Below are positions 43,409 through 52,157 of a stretch of DNA of 64,000 nucleotides, piece by piece. Both the position numbers and the translations under genes were made by a program. Below the pieces are notes generated by a model. The model saw only the letters and a list, made by a program, of their open reading frames with translations, ran no database searches and was not told the DNA's origin. Positions within the stretch are counted from its first letter, which is position 1; each line of letters opens with the position of its first letter. Where the stretch lies: the NCBI RefSeq assembly GCF_020535545.1, contig NZ_CP084753.1, forward strand, positions 558,001-622,000, written 5' to 3'. The DNA comes from Roseateles sp. XES5. Its GTDB lineage: Bacteria; Pseudomonadota; Alphaproteobacteria; Rhizobiales; Rhizobiaceae.

Positions 43409-43442
43409 TTTCCCACCGAACCCGCGTCTCATAGGTCCTTCC

Positions 43443-46400
43443 ATGCAGAACCCCTTCGCCCATTTCGCACCGCCGATCCGCCCGCAGAGCGAACTGCGCC
43501 AGGCGATCACCGCCGCCTATCGCCGCCCCGAGACCGAGTGCCTGCCGCCGCTGGTCGCCGCCGCGCGCGTCACCGAGGCGCAGCGCTACGATATCCGCAG
43601 CACCGCCCGCACGCTGATCGAGGCGCTACGCGCCAAGCACAAGGGTACCGGCGTCGAGGGTCTGGTGCAGGAATATTCGCTGTCGAGCCAGGAAGGCGTG
43701 GCGCTGATGTGCCTTGCCGAAGCGCTGCTGCGTATTCCCGATACAGACACGCGCGACGCGCTGATCCGCGACAAGATCGCCGAAGGCGACTGGACCTCGC
43801 ATATCGGCGGCGGCAAGTCGCTCTTCGTCAACGCCGCCACCTGGGGTCTCGTCGTCACCGGCAAGCTGACCTCCACCGTCAACGACCGCGGCCTTTCCGC
43901 CGCGCTGACGCGCCTCATCGCGCGCGCCGGCGAGCCGGTCATCCGCCGCGGCGTCGACATGGCGATGCGCATGATGGGCGAGCAGTTCGTCACCGGCGAG
44001 ACCATCGAGGAAGCGCTGAAGCGCTCCAAGCCGCTGGAAGCCCGCGGCTTCCGCTATTCCTACGACATGCTGGGCGAGGCGGCGACCACGGCCGCCGACG
44101 CCGAACGCTACTACCGCGACTACGAGAAGGCGATCCACGCCATCGGCAAGGCCTCGGACGGCCGCGGCATCTATGATGGTCCCGGCATCTCCATCAAGCT
44201 CTCGGCGCTGCATCCGCGCTATGTCCGCGCACAGGCCGAACGGGTCATGGGCGAATTGCTGCCGAAGGTGAAGGCGCTCGCCGCCATCGCCAAGAGCTAC
44301 GATATCGGCCTCAACATCGACGCCGAGGAAGCGGACCGGCTTGAACTGTCGCTCGACCTTCTCGAAGGTCTCTGCTTCGACGAGGACCTCAAGGGCTGGA
44401 ACGGCCTCGGCTTCGTGGTGCAGGCCTATGGCAAGCGCTGCCCCTTCGTGCTCGATTTCATCATCGATCTTGCCCGCCGCTCCGGCCGCCGCGTGATGGT
44501 GCGCCTCGTCAAGGGCGCCTATTGGGATGCCGAGATCAAGCGCGCGCAGCTCGACGGCCTGGAAGGTTTCCCGGTCTATACGCGCAAGATCTACACCGAT
44601 GTCGCCTATGTCGCCTGCGCGCGAAAGCTGCTGGCTGCGCCGGACGCCGTCTTCCCGCAATTCGCCACGCACAATGCGCAGAGCCTCGCGACGATCTACC
44701 AGCTCGCCGGCCCCGATTTCTCCGTCGGCAAGTATGAGTTCCAGTGCCTGCACGGCATGGGCGAGCCGCTCTATGACGAGGTCGTCGGCAAGGACAAGCT
44801 GGACCGGCCGTGCCGCATCTATGCACCTGTCGGCACCCATGAGACGCTGCTGGCCTATCTCGTCCGCCGCCTTCTCGAAAACGGCGCGAACTCCTCCTTC
44901 GTCAACCGTATCTCCGACCCGAAGGTCTCGGTGGAATCGCTGATCGCCGATCCGGTCGACATCGTCGCAGCCATGCCCGTCGTCGGCGCGCAGCACGACC
45001 AGATCGCCCTGCCGGGCGACCTCTTCGGCAAGAACCGCGAAAATTCCAAGGGTCTCGATCTTTCCAACGAGACGACGCTTGCCGAACTCGCCGGCGCGCT
45101 CGCCGGCACGGCCGCCAGGCAATGGCATGCCGCCCCGCTCCTCGCCGACGGCTCCACGGCCGGCGAGACCAGCCACGTGCGGAACCCCGCCGACCACCGC
45201 GACGTCGTTGGCAGCGTCACCGAGATCAGGGCTGAATATGCCGAGCGCATCGTCGCCATGGCGGCCGACAGCGTCGCCGCCTGGGCCGCCGTGTCCCCGG
45301 CCGAGCGCGCCACCTGCCTCGACCGCGCCGCCGATCTCATGGAAGCCCGCATCGAGCCGCTGATGGGCATCATCATGCGCGAAGCCGGAAAGTCGGCGGC
45401 AAACGCCATCGGCGAAGTGCGCGAAGCGGTCGACTTCCTGCGCTACTATGCCGAACAGGCGCGCCGTACGCTCGGACCGTCCCACCTGCCGCTCGGCCCG
45501 ATCGTCTGCATCAGCCCGTGGAACTTCCCGCTCGCCATCTTCACTGGCCAGGTCGCCGCCGCGCTCGTCGCGGGCAATGCCGTGCTGGCGAAGCCCGCCG
45601 AGGAGACGCCGGTCATCGCGCATGAAAGCGTGAAGATCCTGCATGAGGCCGGCGTTCCCGCCGGCGCGCTGCAGTTCGTGCCCGGCGCAGGCCGAGTCGG
45701 TGCGGCGCTTGTCGGCGCGTCGAAGACGGCCGGCGTCATGTTCACCGGCTCGACGGAAGTCGCCCGCCTCATCCAGGCGCAGCTTGCCGAACGCCTTTCG
45801 GACACCGGCAAGCCGATCCCGCTGATCGCAGAAACCGGTGGCCAGAACGGCATGATCGTCGATTCCTCGGCCCTTGCCGAACAGGTCGTCGGCGACGTCA
45901 TCGCCTCGGCCTTCGACAGTGCCGGCCAGCGCTGCTCGGCGCTGCGCGTGCTCTGCCTGCAGGAAGACGTGGCCGACCGGACCCTCACCATGCTGAAGGG
46001 CGCCCTCAAGGAACTGACGCTCGGCCGCACCGACAGCCTCAATGTCGATATCGGCCCGGTCATCACGGCCGAAGCGCGTGACGGCATCGTCAAGCATATC
46101 GAGCACATGCGCAGCCTCGGCAACAAGGTGGAGCAGCTTGCCCTGTCGGGCAGCACGGAAAACGGCACCTTCGTTCCGCCGACGATCATCGAACTGAAGT
46201 CGCTCGCCGACCTGAAGCGCGAAGTCTTCGGCCCGGTGCTGCATGTCATCCGCTTCCGCCGCGCCGATCTCGACCGGCTGATCGACGACATCAACGCCTC
46301 GGGCTACGGCCTCACCTTCGGCCTGCACACGCGCCTCGACGAGACGATCGCGCATGTCGTCAGCCGCATCAAGGTCGGCAACATCTACGTCAACCGCAAC

Positions 46401-47105
46401 ATCATCGGTGCGGTCGTCGGCGTTCAGCCCTTCGGCGGACGCGGGCTTTCCGGCACCGGCCCGAAGGCGGGCGGCCCCCTCTATATCGGCCGCCTCGTGC
46501 AGAAGGCCCCGGTCCCGCCGCAGCAGGATTCGGTGCACACCGACCCGGCGCTGCGCGACTTCATCACCTGGCTCGACCGCAAGGGCAAGGCCGCGGAAGG
46601 CGAGACGGCACGCAGCTTCGCCAACCGCTCCGCACTGGGCCTCGAGCGGGAGCTGCCCGGTCCGGTCGGCGAGCGCAACATCTATGCGCTGCATCCGCGC
46701 GGTCACATCCTCCTCGTGCCGAAGAGTGAAGCAGGGCTGCTGCGCCAGATCGCGGCCGCGCTTGCAACGGGCAACCATATCGTCATCGACAGCGTCGATG
46801 CGCTGAAGCCGGTTCTCGCCGATCTCCCCGCCTCCGTCGCAGCCCGCCTCTCCTGGACGGCCGACTGGGCAAAGGACAGCCCGTTCGCCGGCGCGCTCGT
46901 CGAGGGCGAGGCGGAGGACGTGCAGCGCGTCAACCGCAAGATCGCCGGCCTTCCCGGTCCGCTCGTCCTCGTGCAGGCGGCAACCACCGCGGAACTCACG
47001 GCAGACCCGGACGCCTACTGCCTCAACTGGCTGCTGGAGGAGGTCTCGACCTCCATCAACACGGCCGCCGCCGGCGGCAATGCCAGCCTGATGGCCATCG
47101 GCTGA
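43443..47105 (+). CDS. putA: Bifunctional proline dehydrogenase / L-glutamate-gamma-semialdehyde dehydrogenase
   Basis: 1220 residues. The FAD proline dehydrogenase barrel is at about 150-470 (GPGISIKLSALHPRY, MVRLVKGAYWDAEIK, EFQCLHGMGEPLYDEV). The P5C dehydrogenase is at about 560-1020, with catalytic Glu in IAETGGQNGMIVDSSA and Cys in SAGQRCSALRVL. A C-terminal ALDH-like domain ends in the conserved LNWLLEEVSTSINTAAAGGNASLMAIG-type motif. There is no N-terminal ribbon-helix-helix domain, so it is not autoregulatory and depends on PutR. It oxidises proline to glutamate at the membrane. The ATG at 43443 is preferred over the open frame from 43284. Confidence 0.95.
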   Translation: MQNPFAHFAPPIRPQSELRQAITAAYRRPETECLPPLVAAARVTEAQRYDIRSTARTLIEALRAKHKGTGVEGLVQEYSLSSQEGVALMCLAEALLRIPDTDTRDALIRDKIAEGDWTSHIGGGKSLFVNAATWGLVVTGKLTSTVNDRGLSAALTRLIARAGEPVIRRGVDMAMRMMGEQFVTGETIEEALKRSKPLEARGFRYSYDMLGEAATTAADAERYYRDYEKAIHAIGKASDGRGIYDGPGISIKLSALHPRYVRAQAERVMGELLPKVKALAAIAKSYDIGLNIDAEEADRLELSLDLLEGLCFDEDLKGWNGLGFVVQAYGKRCPFVLDFIIDLARRSGRRVMVRLVKGAYWDAEIKRAQLDGLEGFPVYTRKIYTDVAYVACARKLLAAPDAVFPQFATHNAQSLATIYQLAGPDFSVGKYEFQCLHGMGEPLYDEVVGKDKLDRPCRIYAPVGTHETLLAYLVRRLLENGANSSFVNRISDPKVSVESLIADPVDIVAAMPVVGAQHDQIALPGDLFGKNRENSKGLDLSNETTLAELAGALAGTAARQWHAAPLLADGSTAGETSHVRNPADHRDVVGSVTEIRAEYAERIVAMAADSVAAWAAVSPAERATCLDRAADLMEARIEPLMGIIMREAGKSAANAIGEVREAVDFLRYYAEQARRTLGPSHLPLGPIVCISPWNFPLAIFTGQVAAALVAGNAVLAKPAEETPVIAHESVKILHEAGVPAGALQFVPGAGRVGAALVGASKTAGVMFTGSTEVARLIQAQLAERLSDTGKPIPLIAETGGQNGMIVDSSALAEQVVGDVIASAFDSAGQRCSALRVLCLQEDVADRTLTMLKGALKELTLGRTDSLNVDIGPVITAEARDGIVKHIEHMRSLGNKVEQLALSGSTENGTFVPPTIIELKSLADLKREVFGPVLHVIRFRRADLDRLIDDINASGYGLTFGLHTRLDETIAHVVSRIKVGNIYVNRNIIGAVVGVQPFGGRGLSGTGPKAGGPLYIGRLVQKAPVPPQQDSVHTDPALRDFITWLDRKGKAAEGETARSFANRSALGLERELPGPVGERNIYALHPRGHILLVPKSEAGLLRQIAAALATGNHIVIDSVDALKPVLADLPASVAARLSWTADWAKDSPFAGALVEGEAEDVQRVNRKIAGLPGPLVLVQAATTAELTADPDAYCLNWLLEEVSTSINTAAAGGNASLMAIG

Positions 47106-47235
47106 TGGATCGTCGCGGCGGGCTCCGCCGCGGCACCGAACGGGGACGCCTTCCGTGAGGCGTCCTCATCCGGCCTAACGGCCGCCTTCTCCCCGAAAGC
47201 GAGAGAAGAGACCCCTACATCGTTTTCCGCGATCA

Positions 47236-47258
47236 GGACCTGCCCTCTGGGCAGGTCC
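47236..47258 (+). terminator. Hairpin downstream of putA
   Basis: Perfect 10-bp stem GGACCTGCCC / GGGCAGGTCC with a TCT loop, followed by CTCCCCCC rather than a T-tract. It lies about 130 bases after the putA stop, so it may end read-through or be part of the repeat. Confidence 0.45.
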
Positions 47259-47495
47259 CTCCCCCCGCTTTTGAGGAGCGGGGTGACGGCCAAACCCTCG
47301 CGGGCGATTCCCTCATGGGAATGATCAGGCCACTCTTCCCATCGAATCAGCCCCCCATTTCCTACGCTCCCGGCACGTCGGCCACCCGCTTCGGACGCGA
47401 AAAATATGGCGCGTCTACCTCTACGTTTCTTCTCCGTCCCGGTTCGTCGACATCGGCAGCGGCGAGGCATGCCTCGCGCCAGCCTGACCTGCAAA

Positions 47496-47511
47496 TTAAC
47501 CATTTGTTAAC
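47496..47511. promoter_or_regulatory. CtrA-type binding site upstream of minC
   Basis: TTAACCATTTGTTAAC matches TTAA-N7-TTAAC exactly, the CtrA consensus of alphaproteobacteria. It ends 40 bases before the minC start; another TTAACC lies at 47543. CtrA control of minCDE has been reported in Sinorhizobium, which supports this reading. Confidence 0.7.
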
Positions 47512-47551
47512 CATTTCACCGCTACACCGGGGATACCGAAAATTAACCAAG

Positions 47552-48313
47552 ATGACTGACGTGTTAACTCAACCCCGGCCGATCCGCCTCAAGGGGCGGT
47601 CCTTCCTTGCGCTTGCACTGACCCCGGAGCTCCCCTTCGCGGACTGGCTGACGCGGCTTGACGACCTGGCGGCCCGCTCGGCCGGCTTCTTCCTTCGTCG
47701 GCCGGTGGTGCTGGACGTCGAGGGGCTGGACATCGACCGCGCCGAACTGCGCGAGCTCGTCGACCAGCTGAACGCCCGCAACGTCCGCGTCATGGGCATC
47801 GAGGGCGCACGCTCCTCCCTGCTCGGCCCCGACATGCCGCCGGCCATGACCGACGGTCGCCCGGCGGGCGAGATCGAGGCGCCGGCGAAGGATGCAGGAA
47901 ACGACCCGGCAGAGCAGACCGAATCGGCCGCGCCCGTTGCCCCGGTCGCACCGACGGTTCCCGCCGTGGCGGTATCGGGCACGACGCCGTCGCTCGTCGT
48001 TTCCCGGCCCGTCCGTTCCGGCCAGTCGATCTTCTTCCCCGAGGGAGACGTCACCATCATCGGCTCGGTCGCCTCGGGCGCGGAAATCGTCGCCGGCGGC
48101 TCCATCCACGTCTACGGCCCCCTGCGTGGCCGGGCGATGGCCGGCACGACAGGCAATGCCTCGGCGCGCATCTTCTGCCGCAAGCTCGAAGCGGAGCTGA
48201 TCGCCATCGACGGGTTCTACAAGACGGCCGACGACATGGAGCCCGAGCTGCGCGGCAAGCCCGGGCAGGTCTGGCTCGAAGGCGAAATCATCAAGGCCGC
48301 GACACTCGGCTGA
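47552..48313 (+). CDS. minC: Septum site-determining protein MinC
   Basis: 253-residue inhibitor of FtsZ ring assembly. N-terminal domain at about 10-100 (GRSFLALALTPELPFADWL), an Ala/Pro-rich linker at about 110-155, then the C-terminal MinC beta-helix with the RSGQSIFFPEGDVTIIGSV, AGGSIHVYGPLRGRAMAG and ARIFCRKLEAELIAIDG repeats. The frame opens at 47315; the ATG at 47552 is the family's start. First gene of minCDE. Confidence 0.93.
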   Translation: MTDVLTQPRPIRLKGRSFLALALTPELPFADWLTRLDDLAARSAGFFLRRPVVLDVEGLDIDRAELRELVDQLNARNVRVMGIEGARSSLLGPDMPPAMTDGRPAGEIEAPAKDAGNDPAEQTESAAPVAPVAPTVPAVAVSGTTPSLVVSRPVRSGQSIFFPEGDVTIIGSVASGAEIVAGGSIHVYGPLRGRAMAGTTGNASARIFCRKLEAELIAIDGFYKTADDMEPELRGKPGQVWLEGEIIKAATLG

Positions 48314-48339
48314 CGAAATCCAACGCACTGGAGACACAT

Positions 48340-49158
48340 ATGGGCAAGGTAATCGTTGTCACATCGGGCAAGGGCGGCGTCGGCAAGACGACGTCGTCGG
48401 CTGCACTGGGCGCCGCACTGGCGCAGAATGGCGAGAAGGTCGTGGTCGTGGACTTCGACGTCGGCCTGCGCAATCTGGACCTGATCATGGGCGTGGAGCG
48501 CCGTGTGGTCTATGACCTGATCAACGTCATCAATGACGAGGTCAAGCTGGCCCAGGCCCTGATCAAGGACAAGCAGCTGGACAAGCTCTTCATCCTGGCC
48601 GCCTCCCAGACCCGCGACAAGGACGCCCTCAAGCAGGAGGGCGTGGAGCGCGTGCTGGACGAGCTCAAGGCCATGGAGTTCGACTACATCATCTGCGACT
48701 CGCCAGCCGGCATCGAGACCGGCGCGCTGATGGCCATGCATTACGCCGACGAGGCCCTGGTCGTGACCAACCCCGAGGTCTCCTCGGTGCGCGACTCGGA
48801 CCGCATCATCGGCCTTCTCGATTCCAAGACCCTCAAGGCGGAAAATGGCGAGCGCATCGAAAAGCACCTGCTGCTGACCCGCTACGACGCCGCGCGCGCC
48901 GAGCGTGGCGACATGCTGAAGGTCGACGACGTCCTGGAAATCCTCTCGATCCCGCTGCTCGGCATCATCCCCGAGAGCATGGACGTGCTGCGCGCCTCCA
49001 ACGTCGGCGCCCCGGTGACGCTGGCCGATGGACGCAGCGCCCCGGCGCTCGCCTATTTCGAGGCAACGCGCCGCCTGAAGGGCGAGAGCCTGCCCGTCAC
49101 CATTCCCGGCGACAAGCGCAGCTTCCTCGGCAAGATCTTCGGAAGGAAGGCGGCATGA
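48340..49158 (+). CDS. minD: Septum site-determining ATPase MinD
   Basis: 272-residue membrane-associated ATPase that carries MinC and oscillates with MinE. Deviant Walker A KGGVGKTT is at residues 11-18, the switch DFDVGLRNLDL at 38-48, and a C-terminal amphipathic tail FLGKIFGRKAA. Residues of about 45-155 (for example ETGALMAMHYADEALVVTNP) look like betaproteobacterial MinD rather than the rhizobial ERGATLAMRHADVAVVVTNP form, while both ends look rhizobial; this may be a mosaic gene. Confidence 0.95.
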   Translation: MGKVIVVTSGKGGVGKTTSSAALGAALAQNGEKVVVVDFDVGLRNLDLIMGVERRVVYDLINVINDEVKLAQALIKDKQLDKLFILAASQTRDKDALKQEGVERVLDELKAMEFDYIICDSPAGIETGALMAMHYADEALVVTNPEVSSVRDSDRIIGLLDSKTLKAENGERIEKHLLLTRYDAARAERGDMLKVDDVLEILSIPLLGIIPESMDVLRASNVGAPVTLADGRSAPALAYFEATRRLKGESLPVTIPGDKRSFLGKIFGRKAA

Positions 49159-49418
49159 ACCCGTTCCGCTTCTTCTCCCGCAACCAGTCGGCTCCGGCCG
49201 CGCGCGAGCGGCTGCAGGTGCTGCTCGCCCACGAGCGCGCCGCCACCGGCGACTCCGATCTCGTCAACAAGCTGCGCGACGAAATCCTCAAGGCGATTTC
49301 CAAGCACATGCAAATCGACGACGAGAAGGTCACCATCAAGATGGAACGCGGCGCGCAGGTCTCCACCCTCGCCGTCGACATCGAGATTCCCTTCGACGCC
49401 GGCAAGAAGGCCGCCTGA
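49155..49418 (+). CDS. minE: Cell division topological specificity factor MinE
   Basis: 87-residue protein. N-terminal MinD-binding segment (ARERLQVLLAHERA at about 16-29) and a C-terminal beta/alpha dimer domain (LRDEILKAISKHMQIDDEKV). It overlaps minD by 4 bases (ATGA), so translation is coupled. It drives MinD off the membrane and sets the mid-cell division site. Confidence 0.94.
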   Translation: MNPFRFFSRNQSAPAARERLQVLLAHERAATGDSDLVNKLRDEILKAISKHMQIDDEKVTIKMERGAQVSTLAVDIEIPFDAGKKAA

Positions 49419-49432
49419 CGGCATTTCCTCCA

Positions 49433-49459
49433 CGCCGGGCACCAAGGCGATGCCCGGCG
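49433..49459 (+). terminator. Hairpin after minE
   Basis: Perfect 9-bp stem CGCCGGGCA / TGCCCGGCG with a 9-base loop, 14 bases past the minE stop, followed by ACTCTTCCC. A second 7-bp palindrome CGGCCCCTTGGGGCCG is at 49497-49512, in front of a small ORF. Probable end of the minCDE transcript. Confidence 0.5.
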
Positions 49460-49547
49460 ACTCTTCCCGAGCACAAGGACCCTTAAATCCACGCGCCGGC
49501 CCCTTGGGGCCGAATGTCGCAGCAATCGTCATTAAAAGGAGTATGTC

Positions 49548-49727
49548 ATGAGCCGTTTTGCACTTCTGGAGAGGCTGAAGGCAGCCCAGCAGATGCCCAA
49601 ATACCAGGGGCGGGACATCATGACGATCAGTGCGGTGCTGTCGAACCAGGCGCTTGCGCGCCATGTGGAAGTCTGCGAACAGGCCGCCGGCATCATGCCA
49701 CCCGCCGACGCCGCACAAGGCGCGTGA
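49548..49727 (+). CDS. Small ORF downstream of minCDE
   Basis: 59-codon ORF with a very good AAAAGGAG site 8 bases before the ATG. The peptide starts MSRFALLERLKAAQQM and ends in PPADAAQGA, with one Cys and no signal or membrane segment. It lies between the minE terminator hairpin and the barrel/beta-helix gene. Not recognised; the strong start signal is the main support. Confidence 0.45.
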   Translation: MSRFALLERLKAAQQMPKYQGRDIMTISAVLSNQALARHVEVCEQAAGIMPPADAAQGA

Positions 49728-49830
49728 CAGCGCTCTGTCCACAGCCTCGATTCAACAAAGTTGACTCTTTAACTCATGTATAATATCGCCGTTCGCATCC
49801 GCTCTGCGGATTGCCGAATTGGAGATATTT

Positions 49831-52005
49831 ATGAATATTGTTAAAGGCTTAGTCGGGCCGCTTGCAGCGGTGGCCGTGGGTATTTCACATGCGCATGCCG
49901 CCGAGATCGGCGGCTTCACGGAGTTCGAGGGCCGCTGGCAGAGCGAGCAGTCGCATGGCGCCCTCGGCATCCTGCTGCCGTTCCAGCTCGATGCAACGCA
50001 GACCTTCCTGATCGACATCAACGGGTCCCTCGTCCAGGGCGGCATCCGGCAGGGGTCCTTCGGCGCGGGCTACCGCGTCGCGACGCCGGGTGAATGGACG
50101 CTCGGTCTCTACGGCTACTACGATTATTTCGAGTCCCGGCTCGGCAACGACTTCCATCAGATTTCGCTCGGCGCCGAAGCGCTCGGCGCCATCATCGAGA
50201 CGCGCGCCAACATCTATCTTCCCCTCGGCAACGGTCATGCAGTGGACGGCGCCGGCGCCGGCGTCGTCAGCAACGGCACGCTGAAGTTCCGCGAGGGACG
50301 GGAGCAGGCGCGGCCGGGCATCGACGCCGAGGCCGGCGTCAAGGTTCCCGGTCTTTCGGAAGACGGCAATGCGGAACTCAAGGTCTTCGCCGGCAGCTAC
50401 TGGTATGGCGGACGGAACCTCGAGGACATGTTCGGCGCCAGGCTGCGCGCGGAACTCGCCTTCGCCAACGTCGCCGGCCTTCCCGCCGGCTCCACGGTCT
50501 CCGTCGGCGCAAGCGCGACCTACGACAATCAGGACCGGCTTGGCGGCAACGTGATGGCGCGTCTGCGCATTCCCTTCGGCGCATCGAATGGCGCGGCGAA
50601 CGATCCCTTCGACCGGTCAACCCAGGCCATCCGGCGCGCTTCCGCCATCAAGACCCATGTCGGCGCGACGGGCGATCTCGAAGACGCGGTCCTCGACCTC
50701 ACCGGACGCACCGCCGGCAATGTCGTGAACATCTCGGCCGACAACGGCAATGCGGCTGCCATCAACGCGCTGCTGGCGGCGGCGGGCTCCGGCGCGCTCG
50801 TGCTGTCCGACGGCAATATCGGCCTCGACGGCTCGCTGATGCTTGGCAACGGCCAGACCCTGCTTGGCGGCGGCGGCACGCTCGCCCTCACCGGCGCATC
50901 GAGCGGCGGCCGCGGCGCGTTCACAAATGCGGGTGCGGCCACCACGCTCACCGGCTACGACCCCGCGCAGGATGTGCTGACCATGGCGTCGAACAGCGCG
51001 GTGTCCTCGCTCGCCATGACCGGCGGGCGTGCCGGCATCGGCAGCACCGGCACGGCCGGCCTGATCATCGACGGTGTCGACGTCTCCCGCACCGCCCATG
51101 ACGGCATTCGCCTGACACACGTGGACAGCGCGCTGATCCAGGACAGCCGCATTCACGATCTCTATATCTGCGAGAGCAGCACGCTGTGCGAATTCGCCGT
51201 CGGCGATCCGAACCGCGCGCCCTATACCGCGGTCAGCGCGCATGGCACGAAGAACCTCGCCATCCGCGATACGGTGATCGACAGCGTCACCTATGGCGTC
51301 TTCGCCGGCAGCGCCATCGACGACAGCGGCTGGCCACCCGTCATCACCGATCGTGCCAGCAACATCACGCTCGACAATGTCAGCATTTCCCGCTCGCGCC
51401 GCGAGGGCATCCTGCTCGTTGCGGCCGACGACGTGACCCTCGACACGGTGACGGTCGACAATTCCGCGCAGGGTCGCGACATGGACCTCGTCGTGCTGCA
51501 GGGCAGCTCGAACGTTTCCATCACCGACATGACGCTCAAGGGCGGCATCAACGGCCTGATGCTGGTGACCGCGCCATCCTTGCCGGACGAGGCGGTGACA
51601 ACGGCTGTCACGGTGAACGGCTTGAAGATCGACGGCACGAAGAATGCCGGCATCTTCCTCAATCCCGTCGCGGGCATCGATTTCAAGAATGTCACAGTCA
51701 GCAATGCAGGCACCTACGGCCTGTTCATCTATGGCGACGAATGGGGCTTCCTCGGCGGCCCGGTGGCCGATATCAGCTTCGAGAACCTCGTCGTCGACAC
51801 GGCAAAGGAGGCGGGGCTCTACGTCATGGGGCCGGCGGAAAACCTCTCCGGCGACATCACGGTGCGCAACACGCCACGCGATTGCAAATCCGATCCCTCC
51901 TGGATGGGCGGCCTCAGCGGCTCGATCACCCAGACGGACGGCTCCGTCTTCATCGTCAACGGTCAGGAGCTGGGCGCGGCAACCTTCGAGGCCCGTTGCG
52001 GCTAG
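49831..52005 (+). CDS. Inverse-autotransporter-type beta-barrel with right-handed beta-helix passenger
   Basis: 724 residues. Signal peptide 1-24. Residues of about 25-255 resemble the inverse autotransporter barrel of intimin/invasin: strands with alternating residues, GAGYRVATPGEWTLGLYGYY, DYFESRLGNDFHQISLGAEAL and TRANIYLPLG. The rest (about 280-724) is a long Gly/Asn/Asp-rich parallel beta-helix with pectate-lyase-type rungs such as GLIIDGVDVSRTAHDGIRL and NITLDNVSISRSRREGILL. The usual Ig-like passenger domains and LysM are absent. Four Cys lie in the passenger. GGAG lies before the ATG at 49831. The TAG stop belongs to a repeat element. Confidence 0.75.
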   Translation: MNIVKGLVGPLAAVAVGISHAHAAEIGGFTEFEGRWQSEQSHGALGILLPFQLDATQTFLIDINGSLVQGGIRQGSFGAGYRVATPGEWTLGLYGYYDYFESRLGNDFHQISLGAEALGAIIETRANIYLPLGNGHAVDGAGAGVVSNGTLKFREGREQARPGIDAEAGVKVPGLSEDGNAELKVFAGSYWYGGRNLEDMFGARLRAELAFANVAGLPAGSTVSVGASATYDNQDRLGGNVMARLRIPFGASNGAANDPFDRSTQAIRRASAIKTHVGATGDLEDAVLDLTGRTAGNVVNISADNGNAAAINALLAAAGSGALVLSDGNIGLDGSLMLGNGQTLLGGGGTLALTGASSGGRGAFTNAGAATTLTGYDPAQDVLTMASNSAVSSLAMTGGRAGIGSTGTAGLIIDGVDVSRTAHDGIRLTHVDSALIQDSRIHDLYICESSTLCEFAVGDPNRAPYTAVSAHGTKNLAIRDTVIDSVTYGVFAGSAIDDSGWPPVITDRASNITLDNVSISRSRREGILLVAADDVTLDTVTVDNSAQGRDMDLVVLQGSSNVSITDMTLKGGINGLMLVTAPSLPDEAVTTAVTVNGLKIDGTKNAGIFLNPVAGIDFKNVTVSNAGTYGLFIYGDEWGFLGGPVADISFENLVVDTAKEAGLYVMGPAENLSGDITVRNTPRDCKSDPSWMGGLSGSITQTDGSVFIVNGQELGAATFEARCG

Positions 52006-52107
52006 AGCATTTCCAGCCGAAGCGGGATCGCTTCGGCGTCGGATAGTGCTTTAAAAACAAAAAGCTGGAGCATTTTCGGTGAACCGGATTTCACCGGAAA
52101 TGCTCCA
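52003..52107. repeat. Related intergenic palindromic element, variant 3
   Basis: About 105 bp with TAGAGCATTTCC on the left and GGAAATGCTCCA on the right as near-perfect inverted ends. Inside are two hairpins: a 9-bp stem GCCGAAGCG / CGCTTCGGC (52016-52037) and an 18-bp stem (52066-52107, one G-T pair). Its TAG is the stop codon of the barrel/beta-helix gene. It shares the TAGAGCAT end and layout with the elements at 32816 and 56534 but not the full sequence. Confidence 0.75.
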
Positions 52108-52157
52108 GGTGATAGCGGCAAGGGGCGATACAACGCCCCTTGCCGTCTCTGAAAGCC

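Larger units (their letters stand above)
47106..47551. other. Intergenic region between putA and minC
   Basis: 446 bases with no convincing gene. From left to right: a segment like dispersed rhizobial repeats (CCTCATCCGGCCTAACGGCC, 47164-47183), a perfect hairpin (47236-47258), a 16-bp palindrome GCGAGGCATGCCTCGC (47462-47477) and a CtrA-type box (47496-47511). The last two lie in the likely minC promoter. Confidence 0.7.

Noticed and set aside
49761..49784. Sigma-70 promoter TTGACT ... TATAAT before the barrel/beta-helix gene
   Set aside because: The hexamers look good but are only 12 bases apart, too short for a standard promoter. The TATAAT alone may still be used.
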